Assembly: GCA_002291945.1 (NCBI GenBank)
Contig: DBAZ01000024.1
Location: 1-58,918 of the forward strand
Reading direction: 5' to 3'
From: Tepidimonas sp. UBA997
Lineage (GTDB): Bacteria > Pseudomonadota > Gammaproteobacteria > Burkholderiales > Burkholderiaceae_C
Length of the DNA: 58,918 bases
Position 1 is the stretch's first letter; every line of letters starts with the position of its first letter. The notes beneath the pieces are model-generated. The model was not told the DNA's origin, did not search any database, and was given only the letters and a program-made list of their open reading frames with translations. Below are positions 44,944 through 53,333 of the stretch, in pieces. The position numbers and the translations under genes were made by a program.

Positions 44944-45837
44944 ATGCTGGAGGGGGTTTTGCTGGCCTTCGATGACGAAGCCGATCCCGCCCGGCGACTT
45001 GCCACGGCGGGCGGGTGGCCCTGTCGTCTGGTGCAGCGGCACCGCTTCCCCGATGGCGAGTTCAAGCTGCGTTTGCCGCTGCCCTTGCCCGACCGGGTGA
45101 TTGTTTTTCGCGGCTTGCATCAGCCCAATGAAAAGCTGGTGGAAATCCTGCTGGTCGCCCGGGCCGCGCGTGAACTGGGGGCCAAGCACCTGACGCTGGT
45201 CTGCCCCTACCTGGGTTACATGCGTCAGGACATCGCCTTTCAACCCGGCGAGGTGGTGAGCCAGCGCGTGGTGGGGCGGTTTTTGGCCGATCTTTTCGAC
45301 GCCATGGTCACGGTCGATCCGCATCTGCACCGGGTCGCGACCCTGGCCGAGGCGGTGCCGGTCAAGGCCCCGGTCGTGATCAGCGCTGCGCCCACACTGG
45401 CCGACTGGGTGGCACAGGAGCGACCCGGCGCACTGTTGCTCGGGCCGGACGAAGAAGCCGCGCAGTGGGTGGCTCAAGCGGCGGCGCGTCATGGCAGCGA
45501 CAGCGCCGTATGCCGCAAGGTGCGGCATGGCGACAAGCAGGTCCAGATCGAACTCCCGCCCGTGGCCTGGCAGGGGCGGGCGGTGGTGATCCTCGACGAT
45601 GTGGCGAGCACCGGCCACACCGTGGCGCTGGCGGCGCAGTTGCTGCTGCAAGCCGGTGCCGCTTCGGTGGACGTGGCCGTCACGCATGCCCTGTTTGCCG
45701 GAGACGCCATCGAGGTATTGCGGCGGGCTGGTGTCGGCCAGGTCTGGAGCACCGACTGCATTCCCCACCCGACCAGCGTCATCCCCATGGCGCCCTTGCT
45801 GGCCAAGGCGTTGGAGGGGGCGTGGTCCCGCGCTTGA
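44944..45837 (+). CDS. Ribose-phosphate pyrophosphokinase-like protein
   Basis: The 297-residue protein is of the PRPP synthetase family, which transfers pyrophosphate from ATP to ribose 5-phosphate. Visible motifs are HRFPDGEFKLRLP, the ATP-site YLGYMRQDIAFQ (R94-Q95-D96), VTVDPHLHRV with metal-binding histidine, KVRHGDK and the PRPP loop ILDDVASTGHT (218-226). It is shorter and more diverged than housekeeping Prs. Tight linkage to the NMP phosphorylase gene suggests the two handle ribose 1,5-bisphosphate or PRPP in the same salvage route; this is inference. Confidence 0.83.
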   Translation: MLEGVLLAFDDEADPARRLATAGGWPCRLVQRHRFPDGEFKLRLPLPLPDRVIVFRGLHQPNEKLVEILLVARAARELGAKHLTLVCPYLGYMRQDIAFQPGEVVSQRVVGRFLADLFDAMVTVDPHLHRVATLAEAVPVKAPVVISAAPTLADWVAQERPGALLLGPDEEAAQWVAQAAARHGSDSAVCRKVRHGDKQVQIELPPVAWQGRAVVILDDVASTGHTVALAAQLLLQAGAASVDVAVTHALFAGDAIEVLRRAGVGQVWSTDCIPHPTSVIPMAPLLAKALEGAWSRA

Positions 45838-45900
45838 GTGCGGCGCATCCAGTTCCAGCCGATCCTACGCGATCCCCTGCGGTCAGGTGGCGCGGGTTCA

Positions 45901-47403
45901 TCACGCCTGCGGGGTCGCATGGCTGTCGAGCAGGCGTATGCCGACGCGGACGATCGCACCGTCTTCCATGGCACGCACGCTCAGCTCGGCTTGCCCCAGG
46001 GTGGCGTGGTCGCCTGTCACCGGGGGGCGGGCCAAGGCATCGGCCAACCACTCGGCTGCGGTCTGGTGTTCGGCCTCGACGGCAGGCCAGCCATAAAAGC
46101 CACACAGATCGGCCATGCGCGTGTTGGCGGGCACCTCGAAATCGCCAAAGACCTCGCGCACCCGCTGGGTGTCGTCCATGTCGGGCAGGGCCACCCCGGA
46201 TCGTCGGGCCACCAAGGGAATGGTTGCCCCCTGCAGTATCAGTGAGGCTAGCACCACGATCAAGGCCACATTGGTGTAGAGCTGGGCGCCTTCGATACCG
46301 GCCATGACCGGGAACACAGCCAGCACGATCGGCACTGCCCCGCGCAGACCGACCCAGGATATGAAAGCCATTTCATGGTTGGTGAAGCGCATCGGCTTGA
46401 GGCAGAGCCAGACCGAGAGGGGACGGGCCACCAGCATCAGGGCAGCGGCTACGCCCAGCGCGGGCCAGAAGGTGTGCAGGGCTTCGGTCGGCGTCACCAG
46501 CAAGCCCAGCATCAGGAACATGGCGGCCTGCGACAGCCAGGCAAAGCCGTCCATGGCCGACAGGGACGGCTGGATGCTTTGTGGTGCCTTGTAAGCCACC
46601 ACCACCCCAAAGACATAAATCGCCAGAAACCCGGAGCCGCCCACCCAGGTGGCGAGGGCAAACACGCTCAGCCCGGCCGATGCGAGCAACAGCGCCCGCA
46701 CCCCGCCGCTGGGGCGGGCCCAGAGCGTCAGGCGGCGCAGAAACAGGCCAAACCCCCAGCCTGCCCCCACGCCGATCAGTGTGCCCCAGCCAAATTGCAG
46801 CAGCAGGCTCCAGAACGGCGACCACCAGGGCATGTCGGCGCCCATGCCTTGGGACGACATCAGCACCCAGCCTATCAACGCCAGGGTCAGATAGACCGCC
46901 ATAGGGTCGTTCAGCCCGGATTCGATTTCCAGCGTGGCAGCCACCCGCTCGTTGAGCCTGACCCCAGACGATTTGAGCAGGGAAAACACGGCCGCCGCGT
47001 CGGTCGAGCCCACAATCGCCCCCAGCAGCATGGCCAGCGGCCAACTCAGGCCGAGCAGAAAATGGGCTGCCACACCCGTGATGGCCGCCGACACCACCAC
47101 CCCCAAAGTGGCCAGCAGGATGGAGGGTTTCAACCCGGTACGGAAGGTGCTGTGGTGGGTGCGCAAGCCCCCGTCCAGCAAAATGACCGCCAGTGCCACG
47201 TTACCCACCCAGAAGGCCAGCTTGAAGTCTTCAAACACCACGCCGCCCGGGCCGTCTTCGCCCAGCAGCATGCCTGCGACCAGAAACACCAGCAGGAAAG
47301 AGAAGCCGAGCCGGGTTGAGAACATGCCAGCCAGCAGGCTGATGAACACCAGCCCGGCTGCCACCAGCAGGGGTATGGCGAGGAAGTCGAGCGAAAGCAG
47401 CAT
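45901..47403 (-). CDS. K+/H+ antiporter, CvrA/NhaP2 type
   Basis: This CPA1 family antiporter exports potassium in exchange for protons across the inner membrane. The 500-residue protein has about 12 hydrophobic helices up to residue 390, the conserved segment LLGAIVGSTDAAAVFSLLK and ESGLNDPMAVYL with the ion-binding Asp, and GLRGAVPIVLAVFPV. A cytoplasmic C-terminal region of about 100 residues resembles the TrkA-C/CorC-type regulatory part of NhaP2. It is convergent with the PRPP-synthetase-like gene. Confidence 0.9.
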   Translation of the reverse strand: MLLSLDFLAIPLLVAAGLVFISLLAGMFSTRLGFSFLLVFLVAGMLLGEDGPGGVVFEDFKLAFWVGNVALAVILLDGGLRTHHSTFRTGLKPSILLATLGVVVSAAITGVAAHFLLGLSWPLAMLLGAIVGSTDAAAVFSLLKSSGVRLNERVAATLEIESGLNDPMAVYLTLALIGWVLMSSQGMGADMPWWSPFWSLLLQFGWGTLIGVGAGWGFGLFLRRLTLWARPSGGVRALLLASAGLSVFALATWVGGSGFLAIYVFGVVVAYKAPQSIQPSLSAMDGFAWLSQAAMFLMLGLLVTPTEALHTFWPALGVAAALMLVARPLSVWLCLKPMRFTNHEMAFISWVGLRGAVPIVLAVFPVMAGIEGAQLYTNVALIVVLASLILQGATIPLVARRSGVALPDMDDTQRVREVFGDFEVPANTRMADLCGFYGWPAVEAEHQTAAEWLADALARPPVTGDHATLGQAELSVRAMEDGAIVRVGIRLLDSHATPQA

Positions 47404-47598
47404 AGGTGCACTACCCTAGCAGAAATCAACCGCGCAGCAGGGCGGGTGTGGGTTTCCGCGCTCAGAGTTCAAGGGCAACACCGGTCCAGGCGAATCGGTG
47501 GTAGGCCCAACCTGCACACGCCCGAGCCCCCCAGAGCACACGCACCCTGATGCGAGTCTAGCTTGCACACAAGCTGAGCGTGCGGTCGATGCCCTGCG

Positions 47599-49104
47599 TC
47601 AGGGTGACTGCATGGCCCTTTCTTGGGCGGACCGGTCCATGGCAGCCCCTATGCCCTTGAAGAAATAGACCACTGCGTCCGCGGCCCCGAGGGCTTGCAG
47701 GCACTGCCCCGCCTGCCAGGCATCGCGTGCCTCCCCGATGCGGGTCTGCCAGGCCTGCGCTTCGCCCAGCCACAGGCTCAAGCGGCGCTGTTTTTTCGCT
47801 GACAGCGCGTCGGCCAGGGCTTCGCTGCCGTAGCGCAGTCGCTTGGCCAGAAGGCGGGCTTGGTGCAGACTGGCGACGTCGGCGAGCACCTGCCCGTCGT
47901 TGTGCAGCAAGCGATGCAGGCGCCGGTGCCAGCGCGCCAGCCGTTGCACGGCCTCCCGCTTTTTGACCAGCGGCGGCTGCTGGTTCAGCGTCCAGAGCTG
48001 GTGCGCCAGTTCGAGCATGAGCAAGCCGGTGGCGGGTTGCGCCAGGCAGGCGCGCAGGTGGTGGCGGTGTCGTGCCTGTTCGTTTTGCAGCCGCTCCAGG
48101 CTGTCGTGCCAGGCGCTGGCATCGCCCGACCAAGAGGCGGCCCACGCTGGCAGGGTTTGCGTGCACGCCACATCCAGATTGCGTTGCTGCCCGAGGGCGT
48201 CGAGCAGCGGGCGCAGCGGTGCCAGATCGGGCAAGGCGGGCCACCAGGGGCGCAGCAATTGCTGCAGACTGCGCCAGCGCCGCCAGCCCACACGCGCCTG
48301 GTGGATCAGCTCGGGGGCGTCGTGGTGCATCAGGTTGTCGAGGTTGCGCAAGAACTGATCGAGCATGTCGGCGATGGCACGAGTCGCCAGCAGTGCCAAG
48401 GGCTGGCCGGGCTGGGGCAGGGGCTTGCTGGCTTTGACGGGCTCGTACAGCCGATCTGCCCACAAGGCCTGCCCCCGTTCGGCCTTGCTGCGGTTGCTGG
48501 GCAGGCAGGGCAGGCGAGCGGCGAGTTCGGCGGCGAGTTCGAACAGGGCTTGCGCTGGGCCTTGCCGCAGTTCCAGTTCCAATTCGACGAAATCCGCCTC
48601 TTGCCCCTGGGCCAGCACGTGGCCAGCGTCGAGCGCCACCTCGATGTGCGTGCCGTCGCGCCGCCGCACTTGCCAGGTGGTGCGCAGGCAGCGCGTCTGG
48701 AAGCGCAACTGCAGCCGGGCAAACCACTGGTCGGCGGGGTCGAGGGCATCCCAAGCCGTGCCCTGCAGGGCCGCGCGGTCCAGGCTGGCGGTGCCCAGCG
48801 CGGTTTCCCATTCGCCGCGCTGGCTCAGGCCCCCTTGGTTGTGCCCAGCGGTCTTGAAGGTCTGTACCCAGTCGCCAGCCGCGCTGGGCGCAGCGCTGGA
48901 GCGGGTCTGGCGCAGCCGCAGCGCACAGCGGTGTTGCTGCAACAGCCCGTCGGGGGTGTCGAAATAGCGGTTGTCCAGCCACTGCTGGAGGGGTTGGCGG
49001 CGTGCCAGGCTGGGGCTGCGGCGCAGCTTGTGCAAGGCGGCTTCGCCCGTCAGGCCAAGGACGACCAGCTTGAGTTCGATTTCCTGCAGGGTGGGTGTAT
49101 CCAT
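47599..49104 (-). CDS. CYTH and CHAD domain-containing protein
   Basis: The 501-residue protein has an N-terminal CYTH domain (about 5-205) with the ExExK-type start QEIELKLVVLG and a later ELELELRQG strand, then an alpha-helical CHAD domain (about 225-480) with conserved histidines such as HQARVGWRRWR and KRLRYGSEAL. CYTH enzymes act on triphosphates and CHAD helices bind polyphosphate, so an inorganic (poly)phosphate role is likely. No polyphosphate kinase gene is nearby. Start ATG 49104. Confidence 0.88.
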   Translation of the reverse strand: MDTPTLQEIELKLVVLGLTGEAALHKLRRSPSLARRQPLQQWLDNRYFDTPDGLLQQHRCALRLRQTRSSAAPSAAGDWVQTFKTAGHNQGGLSQRGEWETALGTASLDRAALQGTAWDALDPADQWFARLQLRFQTRCLRTTWQVRRRDGTHIEVALDAGHVLAQGQEADFVELELELRQGPAQALFELAAELAARLPCLPSNRSKAERGQALWADRLYEPVKASKPLPQPGQPLALLATRAIADMLDQFLRNLDNLMHHDAPELIHQARVGWRRWRSLQQLLRPWWPALPDLAPLRPLLDALGQQRNLDVACTQTLPAWAASWSGDASAWHDSLERLQNEQARHRHHLRACLAQPATGLLMLELAHQLWTLNQQPPLVKKREAVQRLARWHRRLHRLLHNDGQVLADVASLHQARLLAKRLRYGSEALADALSAKKQRRLSLWLGEAQAWQTRIGEARDAWQAGQCLQALGAADAVVYFFKGIGAAMDRSAQERAMQSP

Positions 49105-49282
49105 CCCGGGTTTTTACCTCTTTTGTGGGTGCTTGGCAATGCACAGTCTTGGCCATCCATGCGCAGCCCAACAGCCCAACAGCGCAAGACCCCAACAGCA
49201 CGACAGACGACCAGAAACTGCCCCGAGCACGACCAAGCACGGCCCAGATTGCGGCACAATGCTAAAAAAACCTGCCACGCCC

Positions 49283-50188
49283 ATGAACTCGACCCCCCCA
49301 GGCGCAACCGCCCACATTCCGTCCCGCGACCGTGCCCACATCCTGGCCCAGGCGCTGCCCTACATCCGCCAGTACCAGGGCAAGACCATGGTCATCAAGT
49401 ACGGGGGCAACGCCATGACCGACCCGGAGTTGCAGGCGGCGTTCGCCCAAGACGTGGTGCTGCTCAAGCTAGTCGGCATCAAGCCGGTGGTGGTACACGG
49501 GGGCGGCCCGCAAATCGAGGGCTTGCTCAAGCGGCTAGGCAAGCAGGGGCAGTTCATTCAGGGTATGCGCGTGACCGACGCCGAAACCATGCAAGTCGTG
49601 CAATGGGTGCTGGCAGGCCAAGTGCAGCAGGAGATTGTGGGCCTCATCAACCGTGCGGGTGGCAAGGCGGTGGGCCTGACGGGCCGCGACGGTGCCATGA
49701 TCCGCGCACGCAAGCTGCGCCTGGTCGATCAGGCCGACCCCAGCCTGGAGCATGACGTGGGGCAGGTGGGCGACATCGTGGAGATCGACCCCAGCATCAT
49801 CCGGGCGCTGCAGGACGACCAGTTCATTCCGGTGGTCAGCCCGATCGGTTTTGGCGAACACAACGAAAGCTACAACATCAACGCCGACGTGGTCGCGGCC
49901 AAGCTGGCCACCGTGTTGCAGGCGCAAAAGCTGCTCATGCTCACCAACATACCTGGCGTGCTCGACAAGCAGGGCCAGTTGCTGCCCGCGCTGTCCATGC
50001 AGCAGATCGACGAGCTGGTGAGCGATGGCACCATCAGTGGCGGCATGATACCCAAGATCGCCGGGGCGCTCGATGCCGCTCGCAGTGGGGTGCAGGCGGT
50101 GCATATCATCGATGGCCGTGTGGCGCACGCCATGCTGCTGGACATTTTGAGCGATCAGGCGTGTGGCACCATGATCCGCTCGCACTGA
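49283..50188 (+). CDS. argB: Acetylglutamate kinase
   Basis: ArgB phosphorylates N-acetylglutamate in arginine synthesis. The 301-residue protein has the ATP/substrate motifs MVIKYGGNAMTDPEL, VVVHGGGPQIEGLLKRLGK, GLINRAGGKAVGLTGRDG, YNINADVVAAKLA and SGGMIPKIAGALDA. ATG 49283 gives MNSTPPGA; an in-frame ATG at 49259 would add eight residues and cannot be excluded. It stands alone, divergent from the CYTH-CHAD gene. Confidence 0.95.
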   Translation: MNSTPPGATAHIPSRDRAHILAQALPYIRQYQGKTMVIKYGGNAMTDPELQAAFAQDVVLLKLVGIKPVVVHGGGPQIEGLLKRLGKQGQFIQGMRVTDAETMQVVQWVLAGQVQQEIVGLINRAGGKAVGLTGRDGAMIRARKLRLVDQADPSLEHDVGQVGDIVEIDPSIIRALQDDQFIPVVSPIGFGEHNESYNINADVVAAKLATVLQAQKLLMLTNIPGVLDKQGQLLPALSMQQIDELVSDGTISGGMIPKIAGALDAARSGVQAVHIIDGRVAHAMLLDILSDQACGTMIRSH

Positions 50189-50300
50189 TGTAAGGCGTAG
50201 CCCCCGCCCCGGCCTGTGGCTTGGGTGGCGCGGGTGGCGGTGTTGAGTCATATGCTCCGCATCCGGGTAAACCCTAGCGTGAAATCGGCTTGTATGGGAG

Positions 50301-50343
50301 TTGACGAATCCGATTTCAACCCTAAAATAGCACGACCGTTCGT
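50301..50343 (+). promoter_or_regulatory. Promoter and candidate TetR operator upstream of the beta-oxidation regulator
   Basis: TTGACG (50301-50306) and TAAAAT (50323-50328) are separated by 16 bases. Directly after them ACGA-N4-TCGT (50332-50343) forms an inverted repeat at the expected RNA start, 11 bases before the TetR gene ATG. This suits autoregulation by the TetR protein, but binding is inferred. Confidence 0.5.
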
Positions 50344-50354
50344 TTTATTTTCTC

Positions 50355-50996
50355 ATGACCGTCGTCGCCCCACCCCGTTTGCCCCGATCCCCTGCCACGC
50401 TGCGGGGTGCCCACAAAGGTCAGCAGACCAAGGCGGCCATTGTGGATGCTGCGCTGGCGCTGGCCGCGCAGGTCGGGCTGGAAGGCTTGAGCATCGGCGC
50501 GATTGCCGAAGTCATGCAGATGAGCAAGTCGGGTGTGTTTGCCCATTTTGGCTCGCGTGAGGAACTGCAGATTTCGGTGGTGCGTGAATACCACGAGCGG
50601 TTTGAGCAGGACGTGTTTTTTCCGGCGCTCAAGTTGCCCCGTGGCTTGCCCCGCTTGCGCGAGCTGTTCGACAACTGGATGCGCCAGACCTCGGCCGAAA
50701 TCGATTCCGGCTGCATCTACATCAGTGGGGCGGTCGAGTTCGATGACCGGCCTGGCCCGGTGCGCGATGCGCTCGTGCAAACCGTCAATACCTGGCAATC
50801 TGCCATCTACCGTGCCGTGGAACTGGCCGTGCAAGAAGGCCACCTGCAAGCGGGGGCCGACCCGCGCCAAATCGCCTTCGAAATCCATGGCCTGATTCTG
50901 GCCCTGCACTACGAAGCCCGTTTTTTGCGCAACCCCAACGGGTTGCAACGTGCGCGACAAGGATTTGACAACATCCTGTCACGCCATATCCCCTAA
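50355..50996 (+). CDS. TetR family transcriptional regulator
   Basis: The 213-residue protein has an N-terminal TetR helix-turn-helix (about 17-65) with LEGLSIGAIAEVMQMSKSGVFAHFGSREE split across helices 2 and 3, and a ligand-binding C-terminal part. It is 37 bases upstream of the acyl-CoA dehydrogenase and on the same strand, so it probably controls the fatty-acid beta-oxidation cluster and responds to an acyl-CoA; the ligand is inferred. Confidence 0.87.
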   Translation: MTVVAPPRLPRSPATLRGAHKGQQTKAAIVDAALALAAQVGLEGLSIGAIAEVMQMSKSGVFAHFGSREELQISVVREYHERFEQDVFFPALKLPRGLPRLRELFDNWMRQTSAEIDSGCIYISGAVEFDDRPGPVRDALVQTVNTWQSAIYRAVELAVQEGHLQAGADPRQIAFEIHGLILALHYEARFLRNPNGLQRARQGFDNILSRHIP

Positions 50997-51033
50997 AGTC
51001 CTTTTCTCAGCCATCTTTCCTCAAGGAGACTCC

Positions 51034-52830
51034 ATGCCCAGTTACACCCCCCCCCTGCGTGACATGCAATTTGTGCTGCACGAGGTTTTTCAGGTGACGG
51101 AAGAACTCAAGGCCTGTCCGCCGCATGCCGAGGTTGATGCCGACACCATCAATGCGGTGCTGGAAGAGGGCGGCAAATTTGCTGCACAAGTGGCTTTCCC
51201 GATCAACATCAGCGGTGATCAAGAGGGCTGCACACTCGACAAAGCCACCCACGAAGTCCAGGCTCCCAAGGGCTTCAGGGAAGCCTACCAGCAGTATGTC
51301 GCAGGCGGCTGGCCTGCGCTGAGCTGTGACCCGGGATTCGGCGGTCAAGGGCTGCCCTTCGTGGTGAACCAGGCGTTTTATGAAATGCTCAACAGCGCCA
51401 ACCAGGCTTGGGCGATGTACCCCGGCCTGAGCCACGGTGCCTACGAATGCCTGCACGCGCATGGTTCAGCCGAACAGAAAGCCATCTACCTGCCCAAACT
51501 CACCAGCGGCGAATGGACGGGCACCATGTGCCTGACCGAACCGCATTGCGGCACCGACCTGGGCCTGCTGCGCACCAAAGCCGAACCGCAGGCCGATGGC
51601 ACGTACCGCATCACGGGCCAGAAAATCTTCATCAGTGCGGGCGAGCACGATCTGGCCGACAACATCATCCACCTAGTGCTGGCCCGCCTGCCCGATGCAC
51701 CCCAGGGCAGCAAAGGCATCAGCCTGTTCCTGGTGCCCAAGTACCACGTCAAGGCCGATGGCTCGCTGGGCGCACGCAACGGCATCTACTGCGGCGGCCT
51801 GGAGCACAAAATGGGCATCCATGGCAACGCCACCGCCCAAATGATTCTGGATGGTGCCGTGGGCACCTTGGTCGGCCAGCCCAACAAGGGGTTGCAAGCC
51901 ATGTTCGTGATGATGAATGCGGCCCGCCTGGGTGTGGGCAACCAGTCGGTCGGCCTGACCGAGGTGGCCTTCCAGAATGCGCTGGCCTACGCCAAGGATC
52001 GCATCCAGATGCGCAGCCTCAGCGGCACCAAAGCCAAGGACAAACCCGCCGACCCGATCATCGTCCACCCCGATGTGCGCAAGATGCTGCTCACCGCCAA
52101 AGCGTATGCCGAGGGGGGTCGTGCCCTGCTGAGCTTCTGCGCCCTGCTGCTCGACAAAGAACTGCACCACTCCGACGAGAAAGTCCGCAAGGACAGCGCC
52201 GATCTGCTGGCCCTGCTCACGCCCATCGCCAAAGCCTTCCTGACCGACAACGGCTGGCAAGCCACCACGATGTGCCAGCAAGTCTTGGGCGGACATGGCT
52301 ACATCAAGGAATGGGGCATGGAGCAGCATGTGCGCGATGCCCGCATCAACATGATCTACGAAGGCACCAACACCATCCAGTCGCTGGACTTGCTGGGCCG
52401 CAAGGTGTTGGCCAACAACGGTGCCACGCTCAAGAAGTTTGCCAAACTGGTGGGCGCTCTGGTGGCCGAAGAAGGCGTCAACGAAAAGATGGCCGAGTTC
52501 ATCAACCCGCTTGCGCAACTGGGCGAGCAGATGACCAAGTTCACCACCGAAATCGGCTTCAAGGGCTTGCAGAACCCCGACGAAGTGGGCGCCGCTGCGG
52601 TGGACTATCTGCGTGTGGCCGGGCACCTGGTGTTCGGCTACTTCTTTGCCCGCATGGCCAGCGTGGCGCTCAAGCAGATGGCGGCGGGCAGCACCGACCC
52701 CTTCTACACCGCTAAACTGCAGACGGCACGCTTTTACTTCGCCAAGCTGTTGCCCGAAACCGCTGCGCTCATGCGCACCGCCCGTACCGGCAGCCTGGCC
52801 CTGATGGACACCGAAGCCGCCTTGGCCTGA
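51034..52830 (+). CDS. Acyl-CoA dehydrogenase, long form with C-terminal extra domain
   Basis: This flavoenzyme performs the first oxidation step of beta-oxidation. The 598-residue protein is of the large type with N- and C-terminal extensions. It has CLTEPHCGTDLGLLRTKAEP (FAD/substrate region), ITGQKIFISAGEHD, and the catalytic glutamate in INMIYEGTNTIQSLDLLGRK. An AAGGAG site precedes the ATG at 51034; the longer frame from 50950 overlaps the TetR gene. It is the first enzyme gene of the cluster. Confidence 0.94.
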   Translation: MPSYTPPLRDMQFVLHEVFQVTEELKACPPHAEVDADTINAVLEEGGKFAAQVAFPINISGDQEGCTLDKATHEVQAPKGFREAYQQYVAGGWPALSCDPGFGGQGLPFVVNQAFYEMLNSANQAWAMYPGLSHGAYECLHAHGSAEQKAIYLPKLTSGEWTGTMCLTEPHCGTDLGLLRTKAEPQADGTYRITGQKIFISAGEHDLADNIIHLVLARLPDAPQGSKGISLFLVPKYHVKADGSLGARNGIYCGGLEHKMGIHGNATAQMILDGAVGTLVGQPNKGLQAMFVMMNAARLGVGNQSVGLTEVAFQNALAYAKDRIQMRSLSGTKAKDKPADPIIVHPDVRKMLLTAKAYAEGGRALLSFCALLLDKELHHSDEKVRKDSADLLALLTPIAKAFLTDNGWQATTMCQQVLGGHGYIKEWGMEQHVRDARINMIYEGTNTIQSLDLLGRKVLANNGATLKKFAKLVGALVAEEGVNEKMAEFINPLAQLGEQMTKFTTEIGFKGLQNPDEVGAAAVDYLRVAGHLVFGYFFARMASVALKQMAAGSTDPFYTAKLQTARFYFAKLLPETAALMRTARTGSLALMDTEAALA

Positions 52831-52850
52831 ACACCCACGAGGAGACCCTG

Positions 52851-53300
52851 ATGAACACCGCGTTTGCATTCAAGACCAGCCTGGCGCTGGCCGCTGGCCT
52901 GCTGTCTGCGGCGGCCTGGGCCAACATGACGCCCATCGGCACCTGGCACAGCATCGACGACAAAACCCAGCAACCCCGCTCGGCGATCGTGATCACCGAA
53001 GCGCAAGGGGTGCTGACGGGTCGCATCACCCAGTTGTTGCGCGAAGGGGCCGACCAGAACGCGCGTTGCACCGCCTGCACCGATGACCGCAAGGATCAGC
53101 CCATGATCGGTCTGGAAATCATACGTGGCGCACGGCAGGACGATGGTCGTGCGGTGTGGGTGGGCGGTCGCATTCTGGACCCGGAAAATGGCCGCACCTA
53201 CAGCCTGCGACTGACCCCGATCGACGGCGGCCAGCGCATGGAAGTACGAGGGGCGATTGGCCCCATCGGCCGGACGCAAACCTGGGTGCGTGTGCAGTAA
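52851..53300 (+). CDS. DUF2147 domain-containing exported protein
   Basis: The 149-residue protein has a signal peptide (about 1-24, ending AAAWA) and the DUF2147 core: PIGTWHSIDDKTQQPRSAIV, a CTAC pair, a GLEIIRG stretch and the closing RTQTWVRV. It is predicted to be periplasmic. Its function is unknown. It sits between the acyl-CoA dehydrogenase and FadB-like genes with short gaps, so it is part of the same operon, a regular neighbour of such clusters. Confidence 0.87.
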   Translation: MNTAFAFKTSLALAAGLLSAAAWANMTPIGTWHSIDDKTQQPRSAIVITEAQGVLTGRITQLLREGADQNARCTACTDDRKDQPMIGLEIIRGARQDDGRAVWVGGRILDPENGRTYSLRLTPIDGGQRMEVRGAIGPIGRTQTWVRVQ

Positions 53301-53333
53301 GTGGCACGCCTCACGACTACCCAAGGACACACC

